Shown in pieces: positions 53,486 through 64,000 of a stretch of 64,000 nucleotides of DNA (the stretch's first letter is position 1; each line of letters starts with the position of its first letter). Below the pieces are notes generated by a model. The model worked only from the letters and a program-made list of their open reading frames with translations. It did no database searches and was not told the DNA's origin. The stretch lies in assembly GCA_047967505.1 (NCBI GenBank), contig CM106539.1; one strand, given 5' to 3'. A program made the position numbers and the translations under genes. The stretch comes from Dipteris shenzhenensis. Taxonomy: Eukaryota > Polypodiophyta > Polypodiopsida > Gleicheniales.

Positions 53486-54561
53486 GTGGTAACTTTTTGC
53501 CTGTTTCATGAATTTTGCTACATGCTTATTGTGGCAGTTGATATCCCAACATGGGATGAATTATCAAGCATGAACTTTATTATTGATCTACCGACAACAG
53601 AAGGTGGACATGACTCTATCCTTGTGGTGGTTGACCGTATTACCAAGATGGATCACTTCATTCCAACTAGGGGGTCTATTAGTGCTCCACAAGTTGCGGA
53701 TTCATTTATTAGTCATATATTTCACTTGCATGGATTACCTAGATCCATAGTGTCAGACATGGATGCTAAATTTACCAGTCATTTTTAGAGTGCATTGTTT
53801 GAAGCAATAAGGACTGAGTTGGGGATGAGTAGTGGGGATCATCCTGAAATGAATAATCAGACAGTGAAAGTCAACCGGACCTTTGAAGATATTCTGAGGG
53901 AATATGTATTATTAAGGCAACACATACATTGAATAAGTGGTTGCCATTGTTGGAGTTTGCCTACAATGATAGAAAACATTCCTCTACAGGAATGAGTCCT
54001 TTCGAGTTGAACTATGATAATAGACCAGCAAATCCGACTACGGTTGGAATACCTTAGAAAATGCCTATTGCCACAAACTCTATTGTTCAGATGCATCAGA
54101 TGCTTGCCTTTGCGAGAGCTAACATCTGCCAAGCTATGGATAGAGCTAACACGTATGGGGACGAAAATAAATCTTTCACTCCAAATCTTTGAGTGTAGGA
54201 GAGCGTAGTAAGTTATCACCCTCATATTGTGGGCCGTGGTTAATTCTAAAAAGAGTAGGCACGGTGGCCTATAGATTGGCATTACCACAGGGAGGTGTAC
54301 CCATTGTTTCATGTTTCTCTTTTCAAAGGGGTTTTGCGCCCAGGTGACTCACTAATCGAAACTATTGTTTTGTTTTAGGAGAAAGAGGATAATGCAAGGC
54401 ACTAATCGAAGGTATTGTTTTGTTTTAGGAGATAGAGGATAATGCAAGGCACAAACCAATAAGAACCCTGGACTGAGAAACAATGCAAGTATGCAACGGA
54501 AGATACACACGATGTTGATTGCATGGTATGGTTTACCTCTATCTAAGATGACTTGGTAATC
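53486..54561 (+). mobile_element. Ty3/gypsy chromovirus integrase with chromodomain remnant
   Basis: Plus strand: MNFIIDLPTTEGGHDSILVV, then DRITKMDHFIPTRGSISAPQ, FHLHGLPRSIVSDMDAKFTS, NNQTVKVNRTFEDILREYV, and later LEFAYNDRKHSSTGMSPFEL. These are the integrase core. Two of the three catalytic residues are gone: MDF is MNF and QTE is QTV; SDMD keeps its Asp. Stops follow FTSHF and other points. Near 54205-54290 is the post-core block (LSPSYCGPWLILKRVGTVAY). At 54463-54561 a chromodomain-like end (MLIAWYGLPLSKMTW) is followed by a stop. The element is therefore a dead chromovirus fragment without RT. Confidence 0.87.
54351..54450. repeat. 50-bp tandem duplication inside the chromovirus fragment
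   Basis: The unit ACTAATCGAAACTATTGTTT...AATGCAAGGC (about 54351-54400) is followed by a second copy with three changes (to 54450). Confidence 0.88.
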
Positions 54562-55434
54562 TGTGTACTAGATGTAGAGAATGTTCAAATATCTTGTCAT
54601 CGAGGATGCCGATGTGTGAAGAGGGAAGGAATGCTATGCTCAAGTCGAGATAGCATGACCTCAGAAGGATCAATTGGCATTAACTTCTTAAGTGGTTGAC
54701 ATTTGTATTGTATTTGGATTGCACTTTATGTGTATGGTCAAGAAGTTCAATGTCAAGGTCATCGGTGAGGGTGATTAGTCGAGGAGAAATCCAAGCTGTC
54801 AAGGGAATTCATTGAAGCGAAGTAAGGAGGTTGATGTGATGGAGCCTGAAGAGATGGAAGCTGAAGAGTACATCAGGGAGGTGGAGGAGATGAAAAGAAG
54901 AATGTCTTGGGCATCCAAGCTCACAGACATTGGCCAGCCAAGGCCTATAGAAGCCAAAGGCCAACGAGCCATCATGAAGTATGACAATAAACAGGACAAA
55001 ATTGTAGTCTTGAAAAGCAGTCCAAGTCACTCAAGAATAACAAGTAATGAAACCAACAGAGTCAAAGTCACTAGGCAATGGGTGGTCTACCGCTAAGGAG
55101 AGCAAGTATTTATAAGGTTTGCAAACAATGATCTTCTTCACCATGACGGGGATACATATCTTTGTTGTTTTCGGTTGCAGAGGCGAGACTTGAAGGGCCC
55201 ATCGGAGTCTAGCTAGAGGGCTGTCATAGACTTCTTCCACCCCACGACTTGTACTAGAGCCAATGCAAGAGACGACACACTCGAGACCCGGAGAACACGA
55301 CACGACGGACTTGCCCTCGAATTGACTCACACATGAGGACCGTAGTGATATCTCCTTTCGAGTCTTCGACTTGGGGAGATAGATCACTGGAATGATGATG
55401 GCACTTGGAAGACGACGAGCTACCTCCTAGAGAT
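54562..55434. other. Unassigned sequence between chromovirus and copia-A
   Basis: A plus-strand open stretch at 54812-55096 has an acidic, helical start (EPEEMEAEEYIREVEEMKRR) that I cannot assign. It may be the 3' end of the chromovirus. No LTR is recognised. Confidence 0.4.
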
Positions 55435-55680
55435 TGTTAGAACTATTGACATATTCTAGACAATGACCAATGTAATTCATAAGTGAGTTAGGGGCACTTT
55501 TCCCTCACTAGAGGTTTTTTCCCCTAACCACAGCTAGTGGGTTAGTGTAGTTTTGTCACTTGGACAAAGCCACCTCCTCACTTGTAGTCTTCCATCTTAT
55601 CTATTCTAGTTCAACGTTTTGCTCTCTCTTGCTTCTTGCTGCCCAAGCTCCTTCCGTTCACTGCTCGTGCTCCTGCTGCT
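55435..55680 (+). mobile_element. Copia-A copy 2 5' LTR
   Basis: Starts TGTTAGAACTATTGACATAT and follows the copy at 45630-45380, sharing GACCAATGTAAT, GAGGTTTTTTCCCCTAACCACAG and GTTAGTG. The LTR end and primer-binding site cannot be found: the TGGTATCAGAGC expected near 55680 is deleted. Confidence 0.78.
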
Positions 55681-56503
55681 GTTGGTCGTCCCCGTACCAC
55701 ATTCCGTACGAGCTCATCCGTACAGCTTGTATGGCTGTATGGATTTTAGGTGCCATCCGTACTGCGCAGCTCTTGCCGTACAACATGTGGTCCTCGTTTG
55801 TACAAGCGTCGCACGTGTAAGCTCCATACAACGTGCATCAGTCTATACAAATAGGTACGTCCCTGACAGTCCGTACAACGCTGACGCTTCCGTACGCTTC
55901 AACATGCTCTAGTCTGTTGTCCTAGATTTGTGGAGTCCATACGCAGTACTAGCTGCAGCTCGTCCATACAGTCACCATCCGTACAACTCCCATCATCCGT
56001 ATAGCTTTCGTCAGTTGCCATTAGTGCAGACCTTGTCCGTACATCCGTACGGATTTCGCCGTATAGGCCATACTTTCGCAATATTGTCCGTACATCTTGC
56101 AGGCGTATGTACTTTGCACGTTTGTTTTCCTTGCAGGTGAATCTTGCAGGTGATTCTTACAGGTGCACTTTGCAGATAGCCATTGTGAGTTGCAATTTCT
56201 TGCAGGAATTTGGGGCTTTTGCATTTTGGATGCAATTTGGCAGTGGACAGATTATTTGGGAGCTTCGCAAGCAGTTTTGGACCCAGTTTGAGTTTCATTG
56301 CAGACATTTGCTATTTTTGGCAAACAGATTTTGCAGATTTTGGGCATTTGTAGAGCATTTTGGTGCATTTTAAGCCTTTGATAGGCTGTGACAGCAATTG
56401 TCATTTTGGGCAGATTTATTTGCAGACTTTGGTTGTGCATCTTACATTCTAGGAAGGGATTTCACTTGTCTAGTTTGCTGCATTTTTTAGTTGTCTGGCA
56501 GAT
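55681..56503 (+). mobile_element. Copia-A copy 2 leader with GTAC-rich cluster
   Basis: About 55690-56105 carries 14 GTAC words, mostly as TCCGTAC, plus decayed forms (CATAC, GTATA), matching in style and position the cluster of copy 1. The following 350 bp are rich in TTGCAG/TTTTGCA, as in copy 1, up to the gag start. Confidence 0.78.
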
Positions 56504-58090
56504 ATGGCTCAGAACAATCCCAACGATGTCTTTGGAGTCCTCACACAAGAGGATAAGTTGGATGGCACCAACTACTCCTTGTGGAGCTTTATGGTGCGCA
56601 ACATTCTAGTTGACAGACATCTATGGAATTATGTCAATGGAGATGATGAGACAAGGCCAGAAACTGTGGCTAATCCTGTCACTCCTACAGCAGCTGCTAT
56701 GTTGCTGGCCGATGGAGATAGTGCCACTGGAGTTTGTGTCTCTGCTTCAGAGGGCAATGGCTGTTGGGTTGGAGAAGGCACTGCCGACTGTTTCTTGGTT
56801 ATTCTCAGACTCAGTCGTTAAGCATGGAGATCTAGAGTAGGCTGCTCTATGCTTTGTCTCTCTCTCTCTCTCTCTCTCGCTCTCGGAATTGGTGCTATAG
56901 AAGCTATCAATCTCCACCAAAGGTCCAGATTATCAAGACACGGCCAATAACCTCTCTCTCTCTGTCTTTCAAAGGAGTAGAGATCACTCCTTATACTCTC
57001 CCAATCTCTCTCACATAGAGATAAGAAAGATGGGACTCTCTTACAACAGAAAAATATCTCACAAGGATCTCGATGCCTCAACGAAAGGCAAGGGGGCTCT
57101 AATACCATGCAGGGGTAGAGGTCAAGGTGCTGGACAAGTGGTAGGAGCAGCAGTTGCTACTTTGGTGGCTCCCATAACATAACAGAAAAGGTGGGATTCA
57201 CGTGATGCACAAGCTCTTTCAGTCATTTCCCTTTCTGTCAAAAGGTTTATCATTCCTCACATTCGGTCATGCAAGACCTCGAAGGCAGCTTGGGATATTT
57301 TAGAGAGCATTTTTGCAGCAAGAAATGATGCCCGAGTCTCATTCCTGAAGAGAGAGCTATCTCATACACACATGGATGAGGGTGATTCCATGAATGCTCA
57401 TCTCACCAAGCTTCAGGATTTGAGGGAACAATTGCTGAATATAGATGAGATAATTCCTGATTCAGAGATGATTACCACCACTTTGAATTCTCTTCCTGAG
57501 TCCTATCTCGGTTTCCATACCTCGCTGAATTGTCATTGAGGAGGGGTAGCAATCCTCTTTCTTTTCACGAGCTGGTAGGACTCTTGTTGCAGGAAGAGCA
57601 AACAAGAAAGAACATGGCCACACGGGCTGGCGAGCATGCCATGCTTTCAAAGTTCAGGCCCAAAGGGAAAGGGCAGCAAAAACAACATGGAAATCAGCCC
57701 ACACATCAGCATAAAGCTGATTCCGGACAGCCCTCTCATAAGGCTAAAGATGATGCAGAGAAGCCAAAGAGGAAGGGCATTTGTCACTATTGCAAGAAGC
57801 CAGGTCACTACATTGGTGAATGCAAGAAGAGAATTGAAGAGGAGAAGAAAAAGGATTCGGGTTTGGCTCTCTCAGATGCATCAGCTCCTAATGCACATGA
57901 AGGAGGGGATGTTACAGCCAACTTTGTGGAAGAGGATTATGCCTTTTTGTCTTGCATTTCAGATTTTCCAGTGGCTGGTCCAGATACTACAGCCACTCTT
58001 GAGGGTGACTCGTATGCTTTCTCGACTTGTAGCTATGACCCTTCGAAGGATGCATGTTCTTTCAGTGTCAATGAGACGCTGAACACATAG
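56504..58090 (+). pseudogene. Copia-A copy 2 gag with insertion
   Basis: MAQNNPNDVFGVLTQEDKLD begins the plus-strand frame. After PVTPTA (56697) about 410 bp of foreign, CT-repeat-bearing sequence is inserted. The gag resumes at about 57108 (GRGQGAGQVV, then RWDSRDAQALSVISLSVKRF). The core continues to 57540 (SCKTSKAAWDILESIF). After a frameshift the frame 57530-58090 carries the knuckle CHYCKKPGHYIGEC (57783) and an acidic linker. A stop follows NETLNT. Confidence 0.88.
56697..57107. mobile_element. ~410-bp insertion in copia-A gag
   Basis: Absent from copy 1 (PTA is followed directly by GGRGRG there). Contains a CT tract (56859-56883) and ends CTAATACCATGCAG. Identity unknown. Confidence 0.65.
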
Positions 58091-60678
58091 TATTTTGATA
58101 GTGGTGCCTCCAAGCACATCACCTCAAGGAAGAGTCTTTTTGCATCTCTGCATGCACCACCTGCTAAAAAGAAGGTGACATGTGCAAACAATTCTTCTTA
58201 TTCAGTGTATGGAGTGGGTGACATTATACTTACCTCCACGGATGGCACAGAGTACAGAATTACTGATGTTCTTTATCTGCCAGGTATAAAGAAGAATTTA
58301 CTTTCAGTGTCCTCTCTCAATTGAGGAGGATTTTAGGTTATCTTTGATGATGCTAAAAGTACAGTCCAAAACAAAGAGAATGATTATGCTTTGATGTTGT
58401 CTGGCACTTTGTGTTAGGGTTTTTTTCAGCTTAATATTTAGGAAAAAGATCCGATCTTGCACTTGCAGTAAGCACTCCCACTGCTGCCATGCAGAATGCG
58501 GAGTTATGGCATGCCAGATATGGGCACATGAGCTATGTCAGCTTGATGACACTTTAGAAGCATGCTATGGTTGATGCATTGCCTCCTTTGGAATCACCTC
58601 CTCATGCCTATGAGGGATGCATCCTTAGTAAGATGCATAGATTCCCTTTAAAAAGGATGGTGCAGTACGAGCTACTTGCAAATTAGCTCATACATAGTGA
58701 TGTTTGCAGTCCCATGAGGACACCTGCTTTTGGTGGTTATCTGTATTATGTTACATTTATAGATGATTACACAAATTATACTTGAGTGTATGGCTTGAAG
58801 AAAAAATCAGATGTGTTTATGCATTTCAAACACTTTGTGGCCATGGTTGAAAATGAGACAGGACTCAAGGTGCAGACACTTCGCACTGACAGAGGGGGGG
58901 AGTATATGTCTCATGAATTTGAGGCATTTTTGCAGGAGAAAGGCATCACACATAAGCTTACAGTGAGGCTTACCTTTCAGCAAAATGGCAAAGCTGGGCG
59001 GAAAAATCGAACTCTCATGGAGATGGATAGATGCATGCTCACAAGCAAGAAGTTGCCTCACAGATTTTGGCTAGAAGGCCTTATCTGTGCCAATTATGTT
59101 TTGCATCGGGCTTCCACAAAGGCTTTGAAGACAATCACTCCCTATGAGGCTTGGCATGGGAGGAAGCCTTCAGTGGATCACTTTTGTGTTTTTGGATGTG
59201 TTGCATATGCCCACGTGCCTGTGGAGCCCACGTGCCTGTGGAGTTCAACATAAGTTGTCAGATAAGGCACTAAAGTGTATCTTTGTTGGGTATATTGCAC
59301 AAAGCAAAGGCTATCGTCTCTACAATCCTGCCACATGCAAGATTTTTGTGAGTAGATATGTTATTTCTTCATACAATTCAGCTCATACACATGCCGAATT
59401 CACTATTTTAGCTTCTTCAGATGATGTTTTGAGGGTATGCTTCCTATAGCTTTTGGTTCCCCACAGCTGAGACTCATGCTGAAAATCAGAATTTATAGCA
59501 ACCTCCACCTGTTCCACATGCCTTGATTCAGCCACATGCTGATTTGTTCCTCCCTAGGCAGTGGATGATGTTGTCAGGCAAGAGATTTAAGAGATACATG
59601 CAGCAAAAACAGTACCGAATTGGTTGCTACAGACTCTCAGGGAGAGTAGACTTGAGGCACCTTTGCTTGGTAGGACTCGTAGTGCAGTAAGGCATGCAGG
59701 GCGGGCTCTTTCTGTTGAGTCAGCTTATGCAGGTACTCTTCTTGATGAAGAAGAACCTGACACTTTTGAAGAAGCCAAGGATAATGTGAACTAAATGAAT
59801 GCCATGCACAATGAATTGCAGTCCATTGAGGAAAATCAGACTTGGGATGTTGTGGATTTTCCACTAGGGAAACATGCCATTGGTACCAAATGGGTTTTCA
59901 AAGTGAAAAGGAAGCGAGATGGGTCCATTGAAAGGTACAAGGCATGGCTGGTTGCCAAAGGCTATGGGCATAGATTATGAGGAGACTTTTGCTCCTACAT
60001 CCCGGATGACCACTAGCAGGTCAGTTATTGCCATGGCTGCAAATTTTGTTTGGAATGTCCATTAGTTGGACATAAAAACAGGCGTTAATGGGGACTTGCA
60101 GGGAGAGGTTTATATCAAACAACCTCCTGGCTTTGAACTTTCAGGCAATGCACTTCAAGTTTGCAAGTTGAATAAAGCTTATATGGGCTTAAACAAGCCC
60201 CACATGCATGGTATGCCAAGATTGATGCCTTCTTGGTGGCAAGTAAGGGGTTACACAATAGTCCCACTGAAAGCACCCTCTACATCAAGAAGGATGGCGG
60301 GGATATTTTGGTCATCATTCTTTATGTAGATGACATGCTGCTCACAGGGTCAAATGAGGAAATAATTGCAGATTTCAAGGCTGAATTGAAAGCTGAATTC
60401 GACATGACAGATTTGGGCATGTTAAATTTCTATTTGGGATCCAGTTCATACAAGAAGGATGGGGGGGATATTTTGATCATCATCCTTTATGTAGATGACA
60501 TGCTGCTCACAAGGTCAAATGAGAAAATAATTGCAGATTTCAAGGCTGAATTGAAAGCTGAATTTGACATGACAGATTTGGGCATGTTAAATTTCTATTT
60601 GGGATCTAGTTCATACAAGACAAGTGTGGCATTGTTATGTCTCAATCCAAGTATGTGCAAAAGCTCTTGGATAGGTTC
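58091..60678 (+). pseudogene. Copia-A copy 2 pol: protease, integrase, RT (interrupted)
   Basis: Protease FDSGASKHITS (58097). GAG-pre-integrase block with YGMPDMGT-like decay (58505). Integrase 58680-59250: [14 protein letters not shown], then [13 protein letters not shown], where the catalytic Glu of NG.AERKNR is Gly. RT from 59790: IEENQTWDVVDFP, AIGTKWVFKVKRKRDG, then LDIKTGVNGDLQGEVYIKQP. The palm, ILYVDDMLLTGS, is present twice because of a 165-bp tandem duplication (60287-60616). The RT ends at YVQKLLDRF-like sequence, where copia-C is inserted at 60679. The RNase H is lost or lies beyond the window. Stops and frameshifts are numerous. Confidence 0.88.
60287..60616 (+). repeat. 165-bp in-frame tandem duplication of the RT palm
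   Basis: Units 60287-60451 and 60452-60616 each encode 55 residues, from KKDGGDIL through LYVDDMLL to FYLGSSSY. They differ at only about six bases, far less than typical decay in this element. Confidence 0.95.
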
Positions 60679-61402
60679 TGTTAGATATCAATGCTCCACT
60701 CTCATGTAACTATGCGGGAACTAGCTAACTCTACTTGTAAGCCTCCCATATGAGGAGAAGGCATTTGAGTAGCTCGGTTATCCGGTAGGTCCTGGTTTGG
60801 ACACCAGATGGGGGCCATGTGTGGCCTGATGGCTGGACGGAGTTGGTACACTGCCAACTAGGCTACATGCAAGTGCGGGAAGGCATTCCATGACTGACTG
60901 CATTAAGGGTAGACGGAGCATTTCTCGAGGCAGCCCACTCTCGGGTTGCGGGGCCCGTTTGGAGTCCCAGATGATCCCGGATGGTTGTGGACCGAACGAT
61001 GACCATAGGACAATTGCTCTATTTTGCGCACTGGTTCTATCATGTGGTCGGTGGCCTATTTCGGGACCGATCCCCAGCAGTCGACCGTTTTGGGCAGACT
61101 AGGTCGGTCACCACATTGGCTCTAACCGACTACGACTAGTGGCTATATAAGAGCAAGCCCGTGAAGCCCATTTCATCACTGGCTACAGCAACCCTGATTC
61201 CTTAGCATCCAGCCTCCGTCCTCTACTGTTTCCAGCTCGCCATCGAAGCTTCTTTCACAGGAGCGCACGGTTGGGAGGCAGCGCCATCTATTGTATCAGT
61301 TCTACAGTAATCAAATTTTTTATCCTGCATACTATCTGTTTTCTCTCTTGCGTACGAGATCCTGTTATGTGTTGAGCACAGATGTTGTATTGTTTTCTTA
61401 CA
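60679..61402 (+). mobile_element. Copia-C 5' LTR (724 bp)
   Basis: Starts TGTTAGATATCAATG at 60679, exactly where the copia-A RT reading breaks, and ends TTTCTTACA at 61402 next to the primer-binding site. A likely TATA box is CTATATAAGAG at 61144-61154. Confidence 0.88.
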
Positions 61403-61414
61403 TGGTATCAGAGC
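61403..61414 (+). promoter_or_regulatory. Copia-C primer-binding site
   Basis: TGGTATCAGAGC, complementary to initiator tRNA-Met, directly after the LTR. Confidence 0.95.
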
Positions 61415-61472
61415 CTGGACTCTAGCAAGAAGATTTGGTAGTGTGTTTCTGTTTGCGAGCAGATTGTGAGAG

Positions 61473-64000
61473 ATGGCTCAGCCCGCAAGACTGCAAATCC
61501 CACCGTTCGGCAAAAGCGGAAAGTTGGACGGGTCTAACTATCCACTCTGGAAGTTCAAGATGAAGACCATCCTAAGCGCATATGAGCTTTGGGACACTAC
61601 TACTGGGGTGTACGTGAGGCTGGTTGCGAGACCGGATCCAGCCAATGCAGGACAACAGATAGTACCAATTGCAGATGAGATTCTCGCGTGGATAAGAAGA
61701 AATGCAGATGCGCTGTGTTCTATTGTCTGTAGTGTAAGTGATTCCGTCATGGTGTTAATTTAACATGTCACCACAGCAGAGGAGGCATGGACGGTCTTGA
61801 AAACTCAGTACGAGACCATGAATCAGACGCGGATTCATAATCTGGAGACTCAACTCGCGAACGAGAAATTGTCTGAGTCTGAAGCAGCAGAGAAGTTCAT
61901 CACCAGGGTGAAGAATCTGCGCGATTAGATGACTGCGATTGGCATCACCATCACCAGCGAGAATCTAGCATGAAGGTATATACGGATTCTCCTACCAAAG
62001 TACGACGGTCTTGTTACGGCGCTGAATACGCAGAACAGAAATCCGCCCCTCAACTTTGAGGATTTCAGTGCGATGCTTCTGGAGGAGGAGATGCATCAAA
62101 AGACGAGGATTGGAGAAGTTTCGGCTTTCTATGCTGGATCAAAGAAAGGTAAGGGTAAGGACTCTGGTAACCCATCTTCTTCTGATGATAAAAAGAGAGA
62201 GAGGAAGATCAAGTGCTTCTATTGCAACAAGGCAGGGCACAAGCAGAATGAGTGCCGAAAGAAGATTGTAGATGAGAAGAACGGAGTAAAGAAAGAGTCC
62301 AGCAACAGCACGCAGGAAGCGCCAGTAGAGCTGTTCGTAGCAATTGAGGAGATTTGCATGGAGGCAGTTCATGTACTTGCGAATGAACCTTGGATCATTG
62401 ACAGTGGTGCATTGTGCCACATGACCAGTCGGAAGGATTGGTATACCTCTCTACAGTCGGTGGGGAATGACATCCTAGTAGCAGTAGGCAATGATGCAAA
62501 ATGTCCAGCAAAAGGAAAACGTACGATTGCTCTCAAGTTAGATGGAGTTGTAAAACAGTTGTCTGATGTTCTTTATGTGCCAAATATCAAGAGGAACTTG
62601 TTGTCCGTTTCTGTGATCACGGATCGGGACCTCAAAGTTCAATTCGATAAGAATGGTACACAGATCCTGGATCTTCAAGGAAAGGTCGTTGGTAAAGGTA
62701 CACGGCGCAACAACATCTACGAACTCTCAGCTTTCAGTACTCGAGCCGATGTGAAGAACACTAAGCTGTGGCATGAGAGGTTTGGTCATCTAAACCTTAG
62801 TTCTTTGAAGGAGATGCATAAAAGTGGAATGATTGCAGACCTATCAGAAATTTCATATCTGCCTGATGTATGTGAAGCTTGCATGATGGGCAAGCAGCAT
62901 CGGCAGCCCTTTCCTAAAGAGGCTAGCAGGGCAAAGGCTCCTCTAGAGCTCGTTCACACGGACCTCTGCGGAAAGATGGAGACGGAAGCTTTGGGTGGTT
63001 CCTACTACTTCATGACGCTGATCGACGACTACAGTAGAAGGATATGGATATACTTCCTGAAGACTAAAGATGAGGCTTTTAGTAAGTTCAAGGAATGACA
63101 TGTAATGGTCGAGAAAGAAACGGGGAAGAAGGTGAAGAAATTGAGATTAGACAGAGGTGGAGAGTTCACATCAACTGAATTCGAGAGTTACTGTAAAAGT
63201 CACGGGATCAAGAGGCAGAAACCCCCGCCACATACATCACAGCAAAATGGAGCAGCAAAACGCAAGATGCGTGTCATCTGTGAAATGGGCAGGAGTATGA
63301 TGAAAGGGAAAGATTTGCCAAAGACTTTCTAGGTTGAAGCATGTAACACCGCAGTTTACATTCTGAATCGTAGCTACACGAAAGCTGTGAACGGGATGAC
63401 TCCACTGCAGGCCTTTTCTGGTAAAGAAACCTTCAGCTGCACATTTCAGAGTTTTTGGATGTGACTGTTTTGTGCATGTCCCTGATGCTAACAAGACCAA
63501 ATGGGAACCGAAGAGCCGGAAGTGTATTTTCTTGGGCTACAGTGAAGAGGCGAAGGGTTACCGCCTCTATAACCCTGTTACCAAGAAGGTAATAGTAAGT
63601 CGCGACGTGGTCTTCTTAGATCAGTCGCATCAATTGGAGGAGGATGCTTCCTTCCCAGACAACCAGAACTAGGATATTCATTCAGTACCACCACCAACAG
63701 CAGACTGAACTCTCCCAATGGTGCTTGGGAGGATTCAAGATAAAGAAGATGAAGAAGAGCTTGCAGAACCACAATGGCAAAAGCTATTCCCGAAGTGGGT
63801 AAAGCAGCTTTTGGACGGCAGAGAACCTCCAGCCATTGAGGAGGAACCATTTGAACACCGTCAGTCCAAGAGATTAGAGGAGCAAAGAAGAGCGCAGGAA
63901 TACTTGGTTAACTATGCTTTGATGATAGAAGTAATCCGTGCTGATGAACCCAAGTGTCTTGAAGAGGCACAGGGTAATGATAGGTGGATGGAGGTTATGC
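61473..64000 (+). pseudogene. Copia-C gag-pol (protease, integrase, start of RT)
   Basis: Gag starts MAQPARLQIPPFGKSGKLDG and has the knuckle CFYCNKAGHKQNEC (62215). Protease WIIDSGALCHMTS (62391). Pre-integrase block LWHERFGHLNLSSLKEMHKS and CEACMMGKQHRQPF. Integrase VHTDLCGKME (62953), LRLDRGGEFTSTEF (63143), QQNGAAKRKMR (63240). The Glu of the DDE triad is Lys. Stops: 61761, 61926, 61971 (gag), 63096 and 63330 (integrase). Frame shifts near 62070 and 63420. The chain continues as RT linker (RQSKRLEEQRRAQEYL, 63860) to the edge. It is the least decayed element in the window: 62073-63098 is open for 341 codons. Confidence 0.92.

Noticed and set aside
53857-54312. 151-codon minus-strand frame
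   Set aside because: Antisense shadow of the chromovirus integrase, whose plus-strand reading carries clear family motifs.

Overview
The window looks like nuclear DNA of a land plant with a very large, repeat-choked genome. A fern fits best and a gymnosperm is possible; nothing in the sequence settles which. The evidence is a plant-type peroxin-10 (PEX10) gene with GT-AG introns, several families of decayed plant LINEs, Ty1/copia and Ty3/gypsy elements, a Penelope-like element and many CT/GA/AC microsatellites. No bacterial genes, operons or CRISPR arrays are present.

The only host gene I can support is PEX10 on the + strand. Its first seven coding exons are 15617-15731, 27902-27933, 28300-28389, 50980-51074, 51285-51456, 51664-51733 and 51857-51935. 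Joined, they form one open frame of 217 complete codons with no stop. Intron 1 is about 12.2 kb, intron 3 about 22.6 kb, and intron 7 runs at least 12 kb to the window end. Introns 2, 4, 5 and 6 are only 123-366 bp. The C-terminal RING part lies beyond the window. Almost everything from 15.7 kb onward is therefore transposon debris inside introns of one housekeeping gene.

Layout. 1-2.4 kb: Ty3/gypsy pol remnants (-). 3.7-4.4 kb: a 320-bp tandem duplication. 4.7-7.3 kb: a LINE remnant (-). 7.8-8.6 kb: microsatellites. 8.7-12.25 kb: two tandem copies of a 1.8-kb repeat carrying palindromes. 12.25-13.3 kb: a LINE tail (-). 15.6 kb: PEX10 start. 15.7-27.9 kb (intron 1): minisatellite, triple hairpin array, a solo LTR with target-site duplication, nested LINEs and a Penelope-like element. 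28.4-51 kb (intron 3): LINEs, several copia families and unidentified remnants. 51-52 kb: a compact cluster of PEX10 exons. 53.5-54.6 kb: chromovirus integrase. 55.4-60.7 kb: a copia element, interrupted at 60679 by a younger copia element that runs off the end.

Working family names used below are mine. LINE-X is L1-like with an AP endonuclease and an RNase-free zf-RVT tail (copies at 22.5-25.4, 30.3-32.5 and 48.3-50.8 kb). LINE-Y is a different non-LTR clade ending in AATAAA plus a TC-rich tail (29-30.2, 33.1-33.7, 40.7-41.4, 43.0-43.6 and 45.6-47.2 kb, with tails at 8.4 and 20.4 kb). LINE-Z is L1-like (20.7-22.5 kb). Copia-A starts TGTTAGAA and encodes a gag beginning MAQNNPN (43.6-45.6 kb on -, 55.4-60.7 kb on +). 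Copia-B and B2 are sister families starting TGTTGGAA and TGTTGGAGA. Copia-C runs from 60.7 kb to the end. All element genes are broken by stops, frameshifts or lost catalytic residues, so none looks autonomous as it stands.
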